Notes: generated from the sequence alone by a model not told the origin. DNA of 64,000 nt from Bimuria novae-zelandiae CBS 107.79 (GCA_010015655.1 ML976670.1:197621-261620); one strand, 5' to 3'. Counted from the stretch's first letter, positions 1 to 12,525 are shown. Made by a program: numbers and translations.

Positions 1-285
1 ATGGCCAATTTGGCGTCGACTTACCGGAATCAAGGGAGGTGGGATGCAGCGGAAGAGCTGTTTGTGCAAGTGATGGAGACTCGCAAGAAGAAGCTGGGAG
101 CGGACCATCCAGACACGCTGACCAGCATGGCTAATCTGGCCTTTACGTGGAAAGCACAAGCTCGGAGTGCAGAGGCTATAGCCTTGATGAGGCAGTGCGT
201 ACAGCAGCGTCAGCAAGTGTTAAAAGCTGGTCACCCCAACCTTGTGTCAACTTTGACAGTTTTAGAAGAGTGGGAAGCGGAGTGA
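1..285 (+). CDS. C-terminal part of a TPR (kinesin light chain-like) repeat protein, 5' truncated by window edge
   Basis: The frame is open from base 1 and stops with TGA at 283-285, giving the last 94 residues. It shows about two tetratricopeptide units of the roughly 42-residue fungal KLC/TPR type: residues 1-30 (LASTYRNQGRWDAAEELF) and the linker KLGADHPDTLTSMANLA followed by a second helix pair, then a decayed last unit ending in EEWEAE. In fungi such tails usually form the C-terminal sensor of STAND proteins (NB-ARC or NACHT with TPR), so this is probably the end of a second NLR-like gene beside the ankyrin NLR at 20796. That link is inference, because no NTPase domain is in the window. 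The first ATG at base 1 is probably internal. Confidence 0.8.
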   Translation: MANLASTYRNQGRWDAAEELFVQVMETRKKKLGADHPDTLTSMANLAFTWKAQARSAEAIALMRQCVQQRQQVLKAGHPNLVSTLTVLEEWEAE

Positions 286-1942
286 GCAGACGCTAATGTA
301 GAGTATACGCCTAAGGACATGCTACTAGGAGAAGGTAAAAGGTACACCTAGTAACTTTCAACGTGGTGTACCTTGTATCGTATATTAAGCTTATTACTTT
401 AGCATTGCATTAGACCTATTTTACAGACAAGAGTACTTCGTGATTACGAGCTAGCTCGCTTAGAGCTAGTGGATCTCGGCATTCTGCTATTGGCCGAGAC
501 TAGTAAGGGGTATCCTAGGTGGACAGGGGTTATACAGAACCGTCGCTTGCGCAAAGGGTGAGGGCGGTTTTGCAAGGTACTGTACGCAAAAGGGTCTGAT
601 TAGCATTTATCTAATCCTTAATGTGGAAAGAAAGGCCGCGACCTCTGAAACTTGTCTCGGCGATACTCTTAACACAGTAATAATTATCAGGTTAGCCAAT
701 TATCGTGATGCAGGAGCGGTTTCAAGGCCTAAAGTCTTATTTTAGGCCCTCTTTTAAGCGTCTTGTCTATAGCGCTTAAAATAGCATCCAGCACGCCATG
801 CAAGCGACTAATAGATAAGCTTAAGAATTGCTGTAATCTAATAGCACCAAACATAGGCCACGTTTAGGCGCCAATATCACACCTCCTCTTACCTTCTCGT
901 CGATTTAGTGCTGGAGGTAACAGGATTTCCAATCGCTTTTATAAATCTGTATAATATAAAGGCTCCTAGCCCAAATGTAATGCGCACAATGCACGCGTTG
1001 ACAACCCCGTGTCAAAGTAAAAGTAAGTAAGCCATACCTAAGCGGACGTCTTGCCGTGCCTTAATAATGGACTAACAATAGTGTAGGGTCGAGGCCCCTT
1101 ATAGGCTATTGCATATTCGGTGATATGTGTGAGCGCTATAACTTGCGTTTTCTGAGACGATACTGGAAAACCGATTCTCAAAATGCGAGAATGAATAAGA
1201 ATCTTTCGGCAATTCACTTTATTAGGATAATGACCCGTACCGAGACTGTGCCGCTCGCTCGGAGCTGAGAAGAATCAAGGGAAGCATGGGTTCTTCCGAA
1301 GAGCGATTATGCCACTGTTACCACTGCATTGACTGTATGATCAATGTATGCATGTGGGCGGTACGGTTGAGTACTTGACGATCGATTATAGTCTAACTCT
1401 GTATGGAGATCGACCCAACGTGAGCGAAGAGCGGCAAGTATGTCTGGGGCACAGTATTCTCCAAGACAGCCCCGAGGTAAAGCCGCGGGCAGGTGACCTA
1501 TTAATAATAACGAGTAAGCGTTGCCGCAAAGGAGTGTTATCGAACCTTGGCCATAGTTAAGCGCCGACGTGGTACCAAAAATGTGGCTTGACTGGGAATA
1601 CATGCGGCACTCGATTGAGAACGTTAAGATTCTTAAGTGCGGAACTCAATCGACGTATTGGAGCAAATGACCAGGTCTGAGAATTTCAGACTATGAGGAT
1701 GCTGTCAATTACTACTTTAGAGTGGCTGACCTGCTCTGACTTTAATGGAGCGCTTCTAAAACCCTGCCAATTGTTAGGACGAGTTTGGTAAGCGCCTTGC
1801 TGCAGCGCCGTCCGCGTCATACCCTTAATGTAGATCCGATATAAGCTAATCGGAGAAATTGCTCATCTAAATCTAGAGGTGAGAATTCGAAAACAGGAAA
1901 CCAAAAACTAAAATTAGCAACTAATTAGCCTAACCAGCGTTT
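286..1942. other. Non-coding, no gene recognised
   Basis: Short opposing open frames near 1300-1600 have no recognisable motif, no splice support and no continuity. It reads as decayed intergenic or repeat-derived DNA. Confidence 0.5.
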
Positions 1943-2576
1943 CTCGTTCGTCTTAGACAGGAACACCAAAATCGTGATTCCACCCACACGACCGTGTGGG
2001 GGGTTCCTGTAGTATGAAATTGTTCGCCTGAACAAGCTGATTACTAGAATCACGTTCTTTATCCGCAAAAAGCTGGCGCTGTTGCGATAAAGAGACCAAA
2101 AGCCAAGATGCAGAGTTTTCGCTCTGCCAAGACTTGGTCAAAACCTTTCACCCAAACTAAGTACCGCTCAGGCGACTACTACTACTTGTTCAAGCTTGAG
2201 GTTTTCCCCTACGAGGTTTTTACTCAAGGTACAAGGCAGCTTGCTAACTCGTACGAGGTCCTACTTCGTACGAGGTAGGGGGAGGAAGACAGTACGGGAG
2301 CAGAGCTACAAGGGCGAGGGAGAGAGGGGCAGGACAACAACACCCTCACAGATGAGGGCCGGCTACTATAGGTATCTAGGTGCCTGTAGTAGCAGGTAGA
2401 CCTATTAAAGGGAGGATGGGCTATGTACAACAAGGCTACTGTGATGGTAGCCAGCCGACAGGCACGAAACGCTTTCTGTAAATACAGCTTAGCACGTCCC
2501 CATGCCCCATGGGAGGCTAGAACATTATGTTCCTGGACGTTAATCAATACTACTACTACTACTCGTTCGTCTTAGA
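1943..2576 (+). mobile_element. Candidate SINE-like or truncated non-LTR insertion with 15-bp direct repeats and a (TAC)n tail
   Basis: An exact 15-bp direct repeat, CTCGTTCGTCTTAGA, lies at 1943-1957 and 2562-2576. The segment between them (about 604 bp) ends directly before the right copy in five TAC units. A target-site duplication plus a simple 3' tail is the usual signature of target-primed retrotransposition. The left end carries a hairpin: CCCACACG pairs with CGTGTGGG around 1982-1999, nested inside CAGGAAC/GTTCCTG. No reverse transcriptase is seen. An internal (TAC)3 at about 2174 could mean two fused insertions. It could also be a chance repeat; identity as a SINE is inference. Confidence 0.4.
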
Positions 2577-3923
2577 AGTGAATCTCAAGTTTTCTTACGG
2601 CTTAAATCGGCATTAGCATTTTCCTTCTAGTACCTGATCTTTAGTCTCGAGCGGCGGATGGTGTAGAAGTCGGACCGTGGTGCGTGCTTATTTGCTGAAG
2701 CTATTAAGAGACTCTAGTAGCGACAAGGTAATGGCAGCAAGCGAGGGATAGTGCAAACAATCCTTATAACGTGTAGGCAGCTGCGCGCTCAGGTGTATTG
2801 CATGGGCCAATAATAACGGCACGGGTCGCTTTAAGGACACCTAACATGCTTCTATCCATGCCATCTTAATAGTACAGATTCCCAGACAGCCTCATCCACA
2901 TGTCGATCCGAAGCGTCGGAGTGGTGGCACCTCAACCCATTCTACAAGGTCTAAAGAGATTTAGGCGGGGATCCTAATGCTTAGCTGAGCCAAATGCACG
3001 CTCGGGCGGAGCAGGGCCCTAGTGGAGCTGCGCCGCGATAAAGTACTCCCGGTACTATATGGCCGATCACACCACGAAGCATGGCAACGTAGGAACATTA
3101 TAAGAGACAGTACAACCAGAAATACAGAAGTTAGAGAATATAACTCAAACCCTGTAGGCACGAGGGCAAGCTAATATAAACGACAGTTAATTATTAGGGG
3201 GGGACTAAAGGCATGCAGAGCGCATCTATAGACCTAAGATTCTAGTGCAATAGACAAGGCTTAAGATTCAATGTGTATAGTCGTAGATAGAAGTCAGATA
3301 ACAGCAGGCCTCTGGGAACAGCTGGCTTATGTGGAGGGGTTGAAGCGTGGCGGAGCGGATTAATAATGATCTAGGACCCGTCGACTGAAACCTAACCAAT
3401 TAACCAATTACCTATGCCTCACGTAGGAGACCCGCAAGCGCCCGTGGCTGGTGCCGTCCTGCTTTAGAAAGAGCCTTTGGCCTATACGGTTTTAGAACTT
3501 TACGTTAATCGATCTTCGCTAAAAGTAGAATATCGAGACTTGTCGCGCTGTTCTTATTCTTAGTCGACCTATCAATGTAGCAGACATTAGCTCAGAAGTA
3601 TCTGGAGGCCGTCTACAGCTTACTTGCTAGAAAGGTAGATCTTTGCTAACACATCCTTGTTTACACCTGCTCTATCTAACAGCTTACTATACGTAACATC
3701 CTGGATCTCTATCCAGGTGTGCAAGATGGTGGTGTTGCAAGAAATGATATGAAGCAGGAACAAAGGCCCCAACTAAGATAAGACGAAGGTAGAAGACCTG
3801 GTAGGCAAGCAATCGATGAAGCGAGGCCTGCGAAGTGAGGCCCCAATATGTGGCCAGGACACTGCAGCCCTGCTATATCCGAGCTGCAGGCGAGAAAGCT
3901 CACCTGAATGCTGACGTTACTGC

Positions 3924-4001
3924 GAGAGCAGGGAGTAGGGAGCAGGGAGCAGAGAGTAGAGAGTAGAGAGCAGGGAGCAGAGAGCAAAGAGCAAAGAGCA
4001 G
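3924..4001. repeat. Short tandem repeat, about 7-bp unit GAGCAGG/GAGCAGA
   Basis: About eleven imperfect copies of a purine-rich 7-mer (GAGCAGG, GAGTAGG, GAGCAGA, GAGCAAA) run without interruption. One strand is almost wholly G/A. Confidence 0.85.
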
Positions 4002-5572
4002 GAGCACCGAGGCACGTTTAATTAAAAATAGCCAAACCCTGGGGTGAGGGCGCTTAAAACTCAGACGCTGATAGGATAAGTTTTTCCGAGGGAAAGGATT
4101 CTAGTTCTCACAATTAATATTTCAATTGCGAAAACTAAAAACTAGAAGTCGAAATCGTTAATTCTGCGAGAGGACAAGGGGCCTAAGAGCCACGTATATA
4201 AATCTCGCGCTGAACCTCCTCTAATGCTCTATCGAAAGTCCTTGATATCCTTTTAACACTATCTAGCTCCTTGAGCACCTAGCCGCTCACAAAGTTAACT
4301 CACATAATGCTGATTAGGTCAGCTCTAGTATAAGTCTTGAAAGGCCGAAACTTATATAAATAACCTAGGGCTAATGATGTTGTTGATATCTGCACACGAC
4401 TAACATCTGCTAACGCTTTTATCGAGAAGGCTGGGTCTATAGTACAAAAGAAGCTGTTCTCCGACCTTCTGAGAGGGGCGCTAAGCTACTAAATGGATAG
4501 CAACATCTGTGTTCATTCTTAGTCCAGGACCCAAGAATAGCCCCGAACCGCGAACCTGAGATGCAGCCAATTATAGACATGCCCTTTATAGGTGTAGCCT
4601 GCGCCAGTCGGGACGCCTGCAATGAGGGGACAAGATCTGGGACCTGGTTTCTACGGTTGAGTGACCCAAACTGGCCCCTAGTGTCCCCACACATCTATTT
4701 TTATCTTTGTTATCCTACTGGGCTCTAGTCTAGTGGGGTCCACAGGTGACTGCATACGGTATATTCCACGAATTTAAAGTATGACGCATCCCTAGTACTA
4801 TAGCAAATATTAGCGATTGACGCACCCGACAGCAACAAGTTAAATAAAGTTGGCGATAAGGCTTTGACTCGGAACCCTTGTCGATTCTCGAGTATATCTT
4901 AATGGGCGTCTTAAAGGCACAGTGGGTGAGCTTATTCGAGATATATGGGATTGTACTTTGATCTGAGGAACATGATGATTGGACTGACTTGGCTAGCAGT
5001 GATAATTGAACTGACTTGAGTAACGTTAGCCGCAACGAATAGACCTTGTTGGTGGTGAATCGTTTCGCATACCTGACGTTTAGGAAGTCTTTATTGTAAG
5101 ACACGTTCATGGTTCGTGATGGTGGATGGGATCTGGTATTGGTACGCACTTACTAGGTATAGGTGTCTAGATTTGAAGGGCAAGGTGGTCAGGTGGATGA
5201 GCTTGACCGTGCAATAGTGTGTGAGAATTGACTCGTGGATTTGAAGCTTCGTAAATATGGAGGGCTAACTTTTGGCAGAGGTTTTTAGCCTTATGTACTT
5301 TTACGCCTACTACCTCGCCAGCGGCACTGCCATAGTTACGTGTCTCTAATTTTGCACCGTCGAGCGAGATGAAGAACTGTTGAATTAGCTAGCGGTAGCT
5401 TAACCTACTAGACACTCTGTATGACGACCACGTCCGTAAAGACCTATTGAGACTGCCTTGCCGTCGTCTGGCAAGTGGTAGCAGTGCCTTATCTGGTAAT
5501 AGACTTCTGCTAAGAGCGCAGCGTAACAGGTTAGTTGCTTTTTTACCTATTGCCACCCTGTTTTTCACGTCA

Positions 5573-6147
5573 TATCCCGGTTAGTAAGGAGCGGAGACGC
5601 GAAGTCTGTCACTGAGCCGTGTCCTATATAATAAGCTAGGATTGCTCTACATTGCTACCCTCTCCTTACTCTCCTAGTTGGCCAGAATCTTATCCTAGAG
5701 GCGGAGCGTAGTAATTATACCTAACGCATCGAGCTTCCTTAAACCCACGGTGTACTTGTTTGGCTTGCACCTTACTCGTCTGCCATTAGCTCTACTAGAT
5801 AGGTGTTGTTCTTAACGAGGCCCTTTAAATTCTTTCCTCCCTTAACCTTACCTACAGCTCTACTATAGACTAGTGTTTTAATACCGTTCACTGCTGGACA
5901 AGCTAAGGAGTTCTTATCCTATTAGGTAGCTCGCATAATGACCGAGAGCCTAAAAAGGGTTGCATATTAGTCGAGAATGCCTTACTAGCGTCTTTTATAA
6001 CGTAGTGACGCCGCGTTCCCGGGATAAAACCTAGCTAAAAGTGGGCAAAATCCCTACACCTTGGTACCCTGACTTTATGCCATCTCCCGGTGAGCGAGAG
6101 CAGGGTGAACGAAGTCTCTTACTAAGCCATGTCTAAGGCAATAAGTT
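5573..6147. repeat. Pair of diverged direct repeats about 500 bp apart
   Basis: The stretches at about 5573-5640 and 6078-6147 share the order CCCGGT...GAGCG/GAGCA...CGAAGTCT...ACT(G/A)AGCC(G/A)TGTC...AATAAG. They look like two diverged copies of one 65-70 bp sequence inside an old repeat. Similarity is by eye and modest. Confidence 0.35.
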
Positions 6148-8899
6148 TTGGAGCTGAGCAAGCCAATAAACCATATCAGAGAGTCGTTACTTCCCGTTTA
6201 ATGTGGCTCCTGTGTTCATCGGGCTAGTCAATTCTATCTTCCTTCCACGGCTTCTGTTTCCGAACTCACGATGTACCAAGACACCTTAAACCAAGTGCTA
6301 GAGCACTTGTTAGGGCGCCCCAGAGGCAACCAAGTAACCCTTCGTACCGCTAAGGAATTGGGACATCTCCATCTACAGCTGTAGGGGCATGCCTACTAGT
6401 CGCACCACGGTGCTTCGGTAGAGGCGTTGCATGGCCCTCTGTAGCGGCTAGCGAGTAGCAGTGACGACGCCATCGGCTGTACGACGGGCATAGTCTAATC
6501 AGCTCAAACCTCCTCGTGCAAGGTAAGCCAAAACGGCGACGCCATCTACTCCCCTCTGCTAAGGAAGTGCCCTCCGTAGCCCCTGTACGCAACTAGAAGC
6601 CTGCTCAGAGCCGACGGAACCCCCAACTGGCAGAGATAGGTCTTTCATATCAGCCTCTATCGCCTCTAGGAGATGGAACATCTTTTTTATTCATCATGGC
6701 TAACAGTCTCTTTATTACTACCCTCGTCCTCTTCATCACTGGTTCGTCGCTCAGCACTGTGGTCACGTACCGCGACTGTCTGGCTGTCAAACGTGTCGAG
6801 GGCGCCATAAGATAGCGGCAATAGATGCTTATGTGTTCAGACGTTGTCCAGATTAGGTTTTTCTTATTCGGGATCGCATCCATCATCCAGAACCGCCCTA
6901 ACCAGGTAGAGTCAGCTATAACCTGGGCTCTACAGTGCATGGCATGTACAAATGTAAGATCCACAATAATCCTCTTTAGCAGCACTTACAACCTAGTCTA
7001 CACGGATCCTTCAACCTATCTTCTCAGATACTTAGTGGCCGCCTATAGTGTTTGTGGCGCTAGTACCATCTGTCGTGCTCAACGGCGTAATATTTTTTGA
7101 TATGTAAGCATCCTTTGACTTGGTACGCTCTTACTAACGACCATAGACAAGGAAATGCACCAGTAATCTATAAAGCAGTGCTTCTTATTGTTATATATAC
7201 TAGTTTAACTGTTATGGCTAGAGTTGGGTCTTCTAGGCTTCGCGAACATGAAATCTCCGGAGGTAGAAACCAAGGCATAAGATATCTATTTTAGGTAGTC
7301 ATTATCACGAACGAAATTGCCATTCCGACTGCATGTATTAGCATTAGAGCCTTGATTACTCTTCTTGCACGCCAAGAAGCGAAGCTTCGCATTCGTATAA
7401 TAATTATGTTAGTAAGCGAGTCACTCTATCTAGATTCGATCTACTAATCTACACAGCCATGCCACTTAACACAGATTCTCTACACGTGTTGCTTCGTCCT
7501 TTCTTGCCCTGAGCGCTGGATCAACCGACTCGCTCTAAGGAGTGAAGCATCATTGGAACTACACAGAAGGCCGCAAACAGCACGATAAAAGGCTACATCT
7601 ATCTTGTCCGCGTTAAACAAAGGTCCCCCGTCATTTTGACCTTTCCACGATTATCACCTTTTGGCCTCGCATATGGGCACGCCGGCCGGAGGTGTTACGT
7701 AATTATTTAGGGATCAGTCATGTAATACGCTGCTCAAAAGCCCTGTAGGGCTAAAGACTAAATAGTGAATATATTCTGCACGTATCGCCAATCCTGTTTT
7801 CTATTGTATATAACCTCAAATATGCAGAGCAGATCAACCTTACAGTAATAGCTACTCCGTGAACCTTCCCTCCATACTCAGTCACTTGGCCCGTCTCACT
7901 ACCGCAGCTAGATGCTTGCTCCTCGTGAAATATCCTTGCTTTGTCGACTATTTCCAAGAGACGCCTCCATGGCCTTACTATTGTGCAGATGCTGCGCCTT
8001 GCCCCCTGGCGTTATCGGACACGCCGCTGAAGTGAGCGTCTCGTGCGCCTGCTTTTGCCGGAGTAGGTGAGATAAGGCATGACTGCAGCACTAGAACTGG
8101 ATAAAAGAGGTATCGCTGGCATTACTCTAACCTATAAATAACTACACATACCTCCAGCATAACTTCAGGAGGTGGCTTGAGTTCCACTACCGCCGAAGCT
8201 ACTGCTTAGCCGTTAGGGCTCACAGGCTCACGACTCGTGCCCTCTGTTCTAATGCGGGCTCGACGTACCTCGCCACTTCGTCTTAAATACCTAACCTGGT
8301 TAGAAAGGGATGGAAGCGGCTGGCGCTTATAATTTAACTATTTACGAAGTCGTACAGGCGGATTAATAATGTAATAGCTTAAACACAGCTTTCTAGTCGC
8401 CCTGCTCGTCTACTCCCAATGGCATACGCCCAAATCCAAGCGCCGTAAAGTTTCAGGCGCATAAAAAAATAACGAAGCTCATCGGCATTCTACACCGCTA
8501 GTGGAAGACCGTGGTTAACCATTCTGCAGCTAAGAGTCATCAGCCATCTTTGCAACACCATGCATAGGGATCTTGGCTGGATCACCTTGCGGCTGGAGCT
8601 CCTACCCTCCCCGGGTAAATCCCGTGATATTCATGAGCTCATTACCCACAATACAGGGTTCTTCTCGAAAGCTCTTTCACCAAGGCGCAGTAACAAGCGA
8701 CGAAGCAGTTACCTGCGCAAGCAGGCTATGCATCCAATTAGTAGCTCGACGAAGTATTTATATTCGCCTTATAACCCATACCAAGATCATTCTTCATCAA
8801 TCCTGTTCCCTCCGAGAAGCACACAATCACCTAGTTCCGTCATCACTTTACACCATAAAGTTCCCTGAAACTAGTCAAGGGGAGACTCTATCTGCATAC

Positions 8900-9415
8900 A
8901 TGGCAGCTATACCGGAACGAAACCCAGCCTTTGTTCACTGTGGCCCGCTTAACCAGGCGGATATTAGTGCCCGTGTACGAATATTCCTTAGAGGAAGCAT
9001 CGAGATGGGCAAAGCCCCCAACTGGCAAGCCACTTTTACAGACAAGGTCGCCTACCTCCCCATCGCTGCGTTCAATCCTCGCCGTATCCATTAGGACCCC
9101 AACTGGAAGCAAGATATCAAAAATTAAAACCTTTATTATTAAATAGATTAGGAAATAACGAATCTTGACTAAGTGGATCTTATTATCCTTTACCTTTATC
9201 CTGGTACTATAAGCCCCGTCTCACTGCTTAAACTTGGCCACTACTCTTAATCCGGAAGGCTCATTGTCTGCTGCCCTCCAGGATACTATCAACGTGGAAA
9301 TATCCAGTACCTATGCCGGAAAGACAACGTTCCTTTATTTAACGATTTTGACGAGCTTATTAAAGCGGCGATTACAAGGCTTAAGGATATCATGGGAGAG
9401 AATTTATTAGTGTAA
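8900..9415 (+). pseudogene. RIP-damaged nucleoside 2-deoxyribosyltransferase-like gene
   Basis: The frame from ATG 8900 reads ARVRIFLRGSIEMGKAPNWQ, then a block ending in FNPRR, which matches the N-terminal core of the fungal nucleoside 2-deoxyribosyltransferase-like family (xFLxGSIEMGxAxxWQ, then NPRRxxWDxxWxQD). It goes on past several stops through DPNWKQDI, then LYLYPGTISPVSLLKLG (family: PGTxSPIxLLELG), and after a frameshift near 9250 through LIVCCPPGYYQRGNI (family: VCCPxGFWRxGNV) and FNDFDELIKAAITRL. The TAG at 9093 replaces the Trp expected after NPRRxx, a G-to-A change. Related enzymes move or hydrolyse deoxyribose on nucleosides; in fungi such domains also occur as modules of STAND proteins. 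Here it is clearly broken by stops and one frameshift. Confidence 0.8.
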
Positions 9416-9740
9416 GGACACGCACGGTCTCTCCTGAACGATCTAGGCGAAAGGTTATAGCGATATAATTAAAATAGCCAGCAGAAATTAATCTATATTC
9501 TTTTCTTTGATATAATCACTCGCCAGTAAACATACATAACAGGGTCATACCTCGCCTTTTTTTAGAGACTAGAAGATGGGAAGCTTATCAATTCTAGGAT
9601 ACGATTAAGCTAAATCTAGGTAAGCATGTATCTAAAAAAATAGCAGTAAGCGTAACGTGCTTGTTCCACAATTTCCATTAATCTATACAGATGGCTGCGG
9701 GGCCTTTCTTTTACCCTCGCGGGACGTAAAAATTCGATGT
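9416..9740. other. Non-coding, nothing recognised
   Basis: A/T-rich spacer with stops in all frames, between the transferase relic and the minisatellite. Confidence 0.5.
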
Positions 9741-10098
9741 CCCAGGACTATTTGTGTCCTAGGGCTAATGTCCCAGGGCTGTTTATGTCCCAGGACTGTT
9801 TTTGTCCCAAGACTAATATCCCAGGACTATTTGTGTCCCAGGACTATTGTCCCAGGACTGTTTGTGTCCCAGGACTGTTTGTCCCAGGCCTATTTTTATC
9901 CCAGGCCTGTTTTTGTCCCAGGACTGTTTGTCCTAGGCCTATTTTTATCCCAGGACTGTTTGTCCCAGGCCTGTTTTTATCCCAGGCCTGTTTTTATCCC
10001 AGGCCTGTTTTTGTCCCAGGCCTGCTTTTGTCCCAGGACTGCTTGTGTCCCAGGACTGCTGTGTCCCCAGGATTGCCTGTGTCCTAGGGCTGTCCTAG
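9741..10098. repeat. Minisatellite, about 22 copies of a 14-17 bp unit
   Basis: The unit is CCCAGGACTGTTTGTGT with variants (CCCAGGCCTGTTTTTAT, CCTAGGGCTAATGT). Unit length varies by small changes in the T-rich spacer. Two + strand frames stay open through the array and would encode repeated PGLF and CPRT motifs, but nothing suggests that they are translated. Confidence 0.93.
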
Positions 10099-10816
10099 CT
10101 GGATAAAAGACTAAACCCTCGTAAGCGCTAGCGTAATAATAAATTTAACCGCATAACGTGCCTAATTATCTTGCAAAACCTTTAAAGGTACGTAACCTAC
10201 CTAACTACACTTGATTAATAGAAGCATCTTGCAAAAACATTAGAGCAAGATATATTTTATAGTCGTTAGCTTAAATTAACTATGTTTAGGAAGCGAGGTT
10301 TTGACACGGAGGTGTCGAGGTACTAGATTTAGGCCCCTAGTTGGACTAAAGCTGTGTTCTATTGGCTAGGCATTGCATTGGTGTTTTGGGTCGATAAGAC
10401 TCCTGGTCTCGGTTATAGTGTTGTGGTACCAGTTTTGGGTACCTAATTAAATGCCAAGGCTACCAAACTCTATTTTTATTAAAGGGGCCACATTTAGAAC
10501 TAGGTAGAAATAGACAATAACCTACTACTCTAGACGAGACCCCTTCTTGCTTGGACACCACCAAGGATGCCCAGGCAGAGAGTTAAAGACCAGTACACGC
10601 TGCTACAGACCATGTTACCTGGACTAAAGAAAATATTTTGCACTAAGAAACTTTATACTAACGCTAAACCTTTACTTAACGTTAAGCCCTGCTATTATTA
10701 TAGTCTTCGTCCTTACTCTTATGCTTACGCTCGGCAGCGTGCGGGGTTTCTTAAATAACTACTAAAACCTCTACACAATCTTTAAGCTGTTGCAAAACTT
10801 AACTAAACCTCTACAA
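10099..10816. other. Non-coding, A/T-rich
   Basis: A 63-codon frame at 10567-10758 has no recognisable feature. Nothing else is supported. Confidence 0.5.
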
Positions 10817-12525
10817 CTATAGCCAATCGTTCTTTCTTTCTATTACGCCTTTGCCTTTTAACTTCTTTTCTAGTTCTTTCCAAGCACCGCTAAGCCAGGA
10901 CACAGTTATAGGATCTATCTCCCCTAACTTAACGCTAGCTTGCCCCGTGTGTGTTATTATCTCTTTAAAAGTAGTAACTCCCGCGACCAGTTCGGCGTCG
11001 GCGCTTACAAGCTACTTTATAGATAATTATACTTTAAGCCACTACATCTGGGCCTCCTGCCACGTTAAATCTAGCTTAAAGGCTACCTTATCTTTAAAGT
11101 CTGGTTCCCCCTATATAACTATGTCTTTAAGCTTCCTCTTGCGTGTAGTGCCAGAGATAAGTATAGCGAAGGATTGGTTCGAAGATGCAGTCTACCCACC
11201 TTTAGTGTTAGTTAAATCGGTGCCTAATATGGGGCAGTACCATCGACGGCATAGCCGTTCCTAGATATCCTTACTTAATAACGGAGTTGCTTCGTCGTCA
11301 ACAATAATTAAATTATCTAGTGTTACTCGTCAGCCGCGGCCTCAGGGTTAGTCAGGGGCGGTACCTTATAAACCTCGTTCCAGCTTGCCTTAATCGGAAG
11401 GCCTACAAGTCTATTTCATACTCCAGACCGTAATAGTCTCATCGGTAGTATCTTCTATTTCACCCCTCTTAGCATCTCGCGCATCCTCCGGGCTATCGCT
11501 ATTGCACAGGACTGCTGCTGAGGGCTTGCCAGTTACGGAGTCGCGGTCCTGGGTCGATTCACCGTTCTCGGAGTGTTGTGTAATCAATATATAGATAATG
11601 GCAGCCGCGCAACGTGCATACTCTGCTTACACCGCCTCCGTTCAGTACATTCGGTGCATCTCGTCCACGTCAGGGAGCATAACAGGGGGTAATCCTGGAT
11701 TAGTGCCTTCCTCCACCTCGCCGGCGCGTATTCCAGGTCCGTCGTCCAACTATGGCTTCACGGTTTCCTGTGCCACTACAACCTTCTCTTTCTCAGCCAG
11801 CGGGTCTAGCGGGGATTCGCTCGTAGCCAGTTATTGGGCGCACATCACCTCGTGCTGCAGGTGTAAGGGGGCTTCGCAGTTAGTAGCAAGGGCGAGGCCT
11901 TAAGTGGTGGCCTTCTCGTCCTTAGTTAGGGTTGCCGATAGAGCCTCAGCCCTCCTATCGCCACCTAGTCCCGTAATGGACTCGCCGCGCGCCTTAGAGT
12001 CGCTGCGCTGTCTAGTGTTCCCTCTCGTAAGGATATCCTCTTCGCTAAGTATGCTTAAGGGGGTGTCGCGGTTTATCGCAGAATTAAACTCGCAATTACT
12101 GCCCTGTCTAGCAGCCTTCCTGTCCCCCGTTAGTGTTCTTGTCGGAGTTACGATGGCTTCGCTTTCTATTCGAGTGTCCGCTGGGGCTTCGCTGGGCACG
12201 TCCAAGATGCTACCTTCATCGCTGTTATGTCCAAAAGTGCAGTCGCGCTCCGCTATAGTCATTTCCTCGGGGGCCTCGTTGGGCATGTGTACAGCGCTCT
12301 CTTTGGGGAGTTTGTCTTGGGTGAGAACTTCGCCAGCTCCATCAGCGCCATCTGCCTACGACGCAGCCATCCCCTCTATTAGAAAGTACAGGCTCGTATC
12401 AATGTCGAGCCAGGGAGAAGGGGAATAATGCGGTTCCTAGGCGTTTAAGTAAGACCAGAGCCATCCTAATTAACCACGAAGGATTTTACTGGTTCTGCTT
12501 TCGCCACCTCATCGCTCCAGGGATG
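10817..12525 (-). pseudogene. Large unknown ORF inactivated only by RIP-type stops
   Basis: On the minus strand a single frame runs from about 12525 down to a TAG at 10817-10819. It has 17 internal stops between about 12380 and 10817 (more upstream) but no frameshift that I can see, and protein-like text between the stops. Examples are TFKEIITHTGQASVKLGEID, SWLSGAWKELEKKLKGKG and the acidic EGSILDVPSEAPADTRIES. Every stop is TAA, TAG or TGA at a place where CAA, CAG, CGA or TGG would fit, as in AQM-stop-WLK. I do not recognise the family. The N-terminal half is hydrophilic and acidic, the C-terminal part is Lys-rich and helical, which would suit a transposon gag-like or nuclear protein; that is inference. 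The true 5' end is unknown. Confidence 0.55.

Larger units (their letters stand above)
2577..8899. other. Gene desert, decayed repeat-derived sequence
   Basis: No intact gene is supported. Open frames of 60-170 codons occur on both strands (for example 4730-5149, 6650-6985 and 8573-8899) but none has a known motif, splice structure or consistent coding look. The stretch is rich in TA and contains many stop codons, consistent with old RIP-mutated transposons that I cannot assign to a family. Confidence 0.5.

Noticed and set aside
9741..10098. Regular repeats resembling a CRISPR array
   Set aside because: Units of 14-17 bp without unique spacers in a fungal genome; it is a minisatellite. The same holds for 15959-16030 and 52790-52980.
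9657..10106. Repeat proteins encoded by the minisatellite
   Set aside because: Two frames are open only because the unit lacks stops; there is no promoter, intron or sensible protein context.
11598..12428. Plus-strand open frames of 101 and 174 codons
   Set aside because: They are antisense to the continuous minus-strand RIP-damaged frame, whose text is more protein-like.
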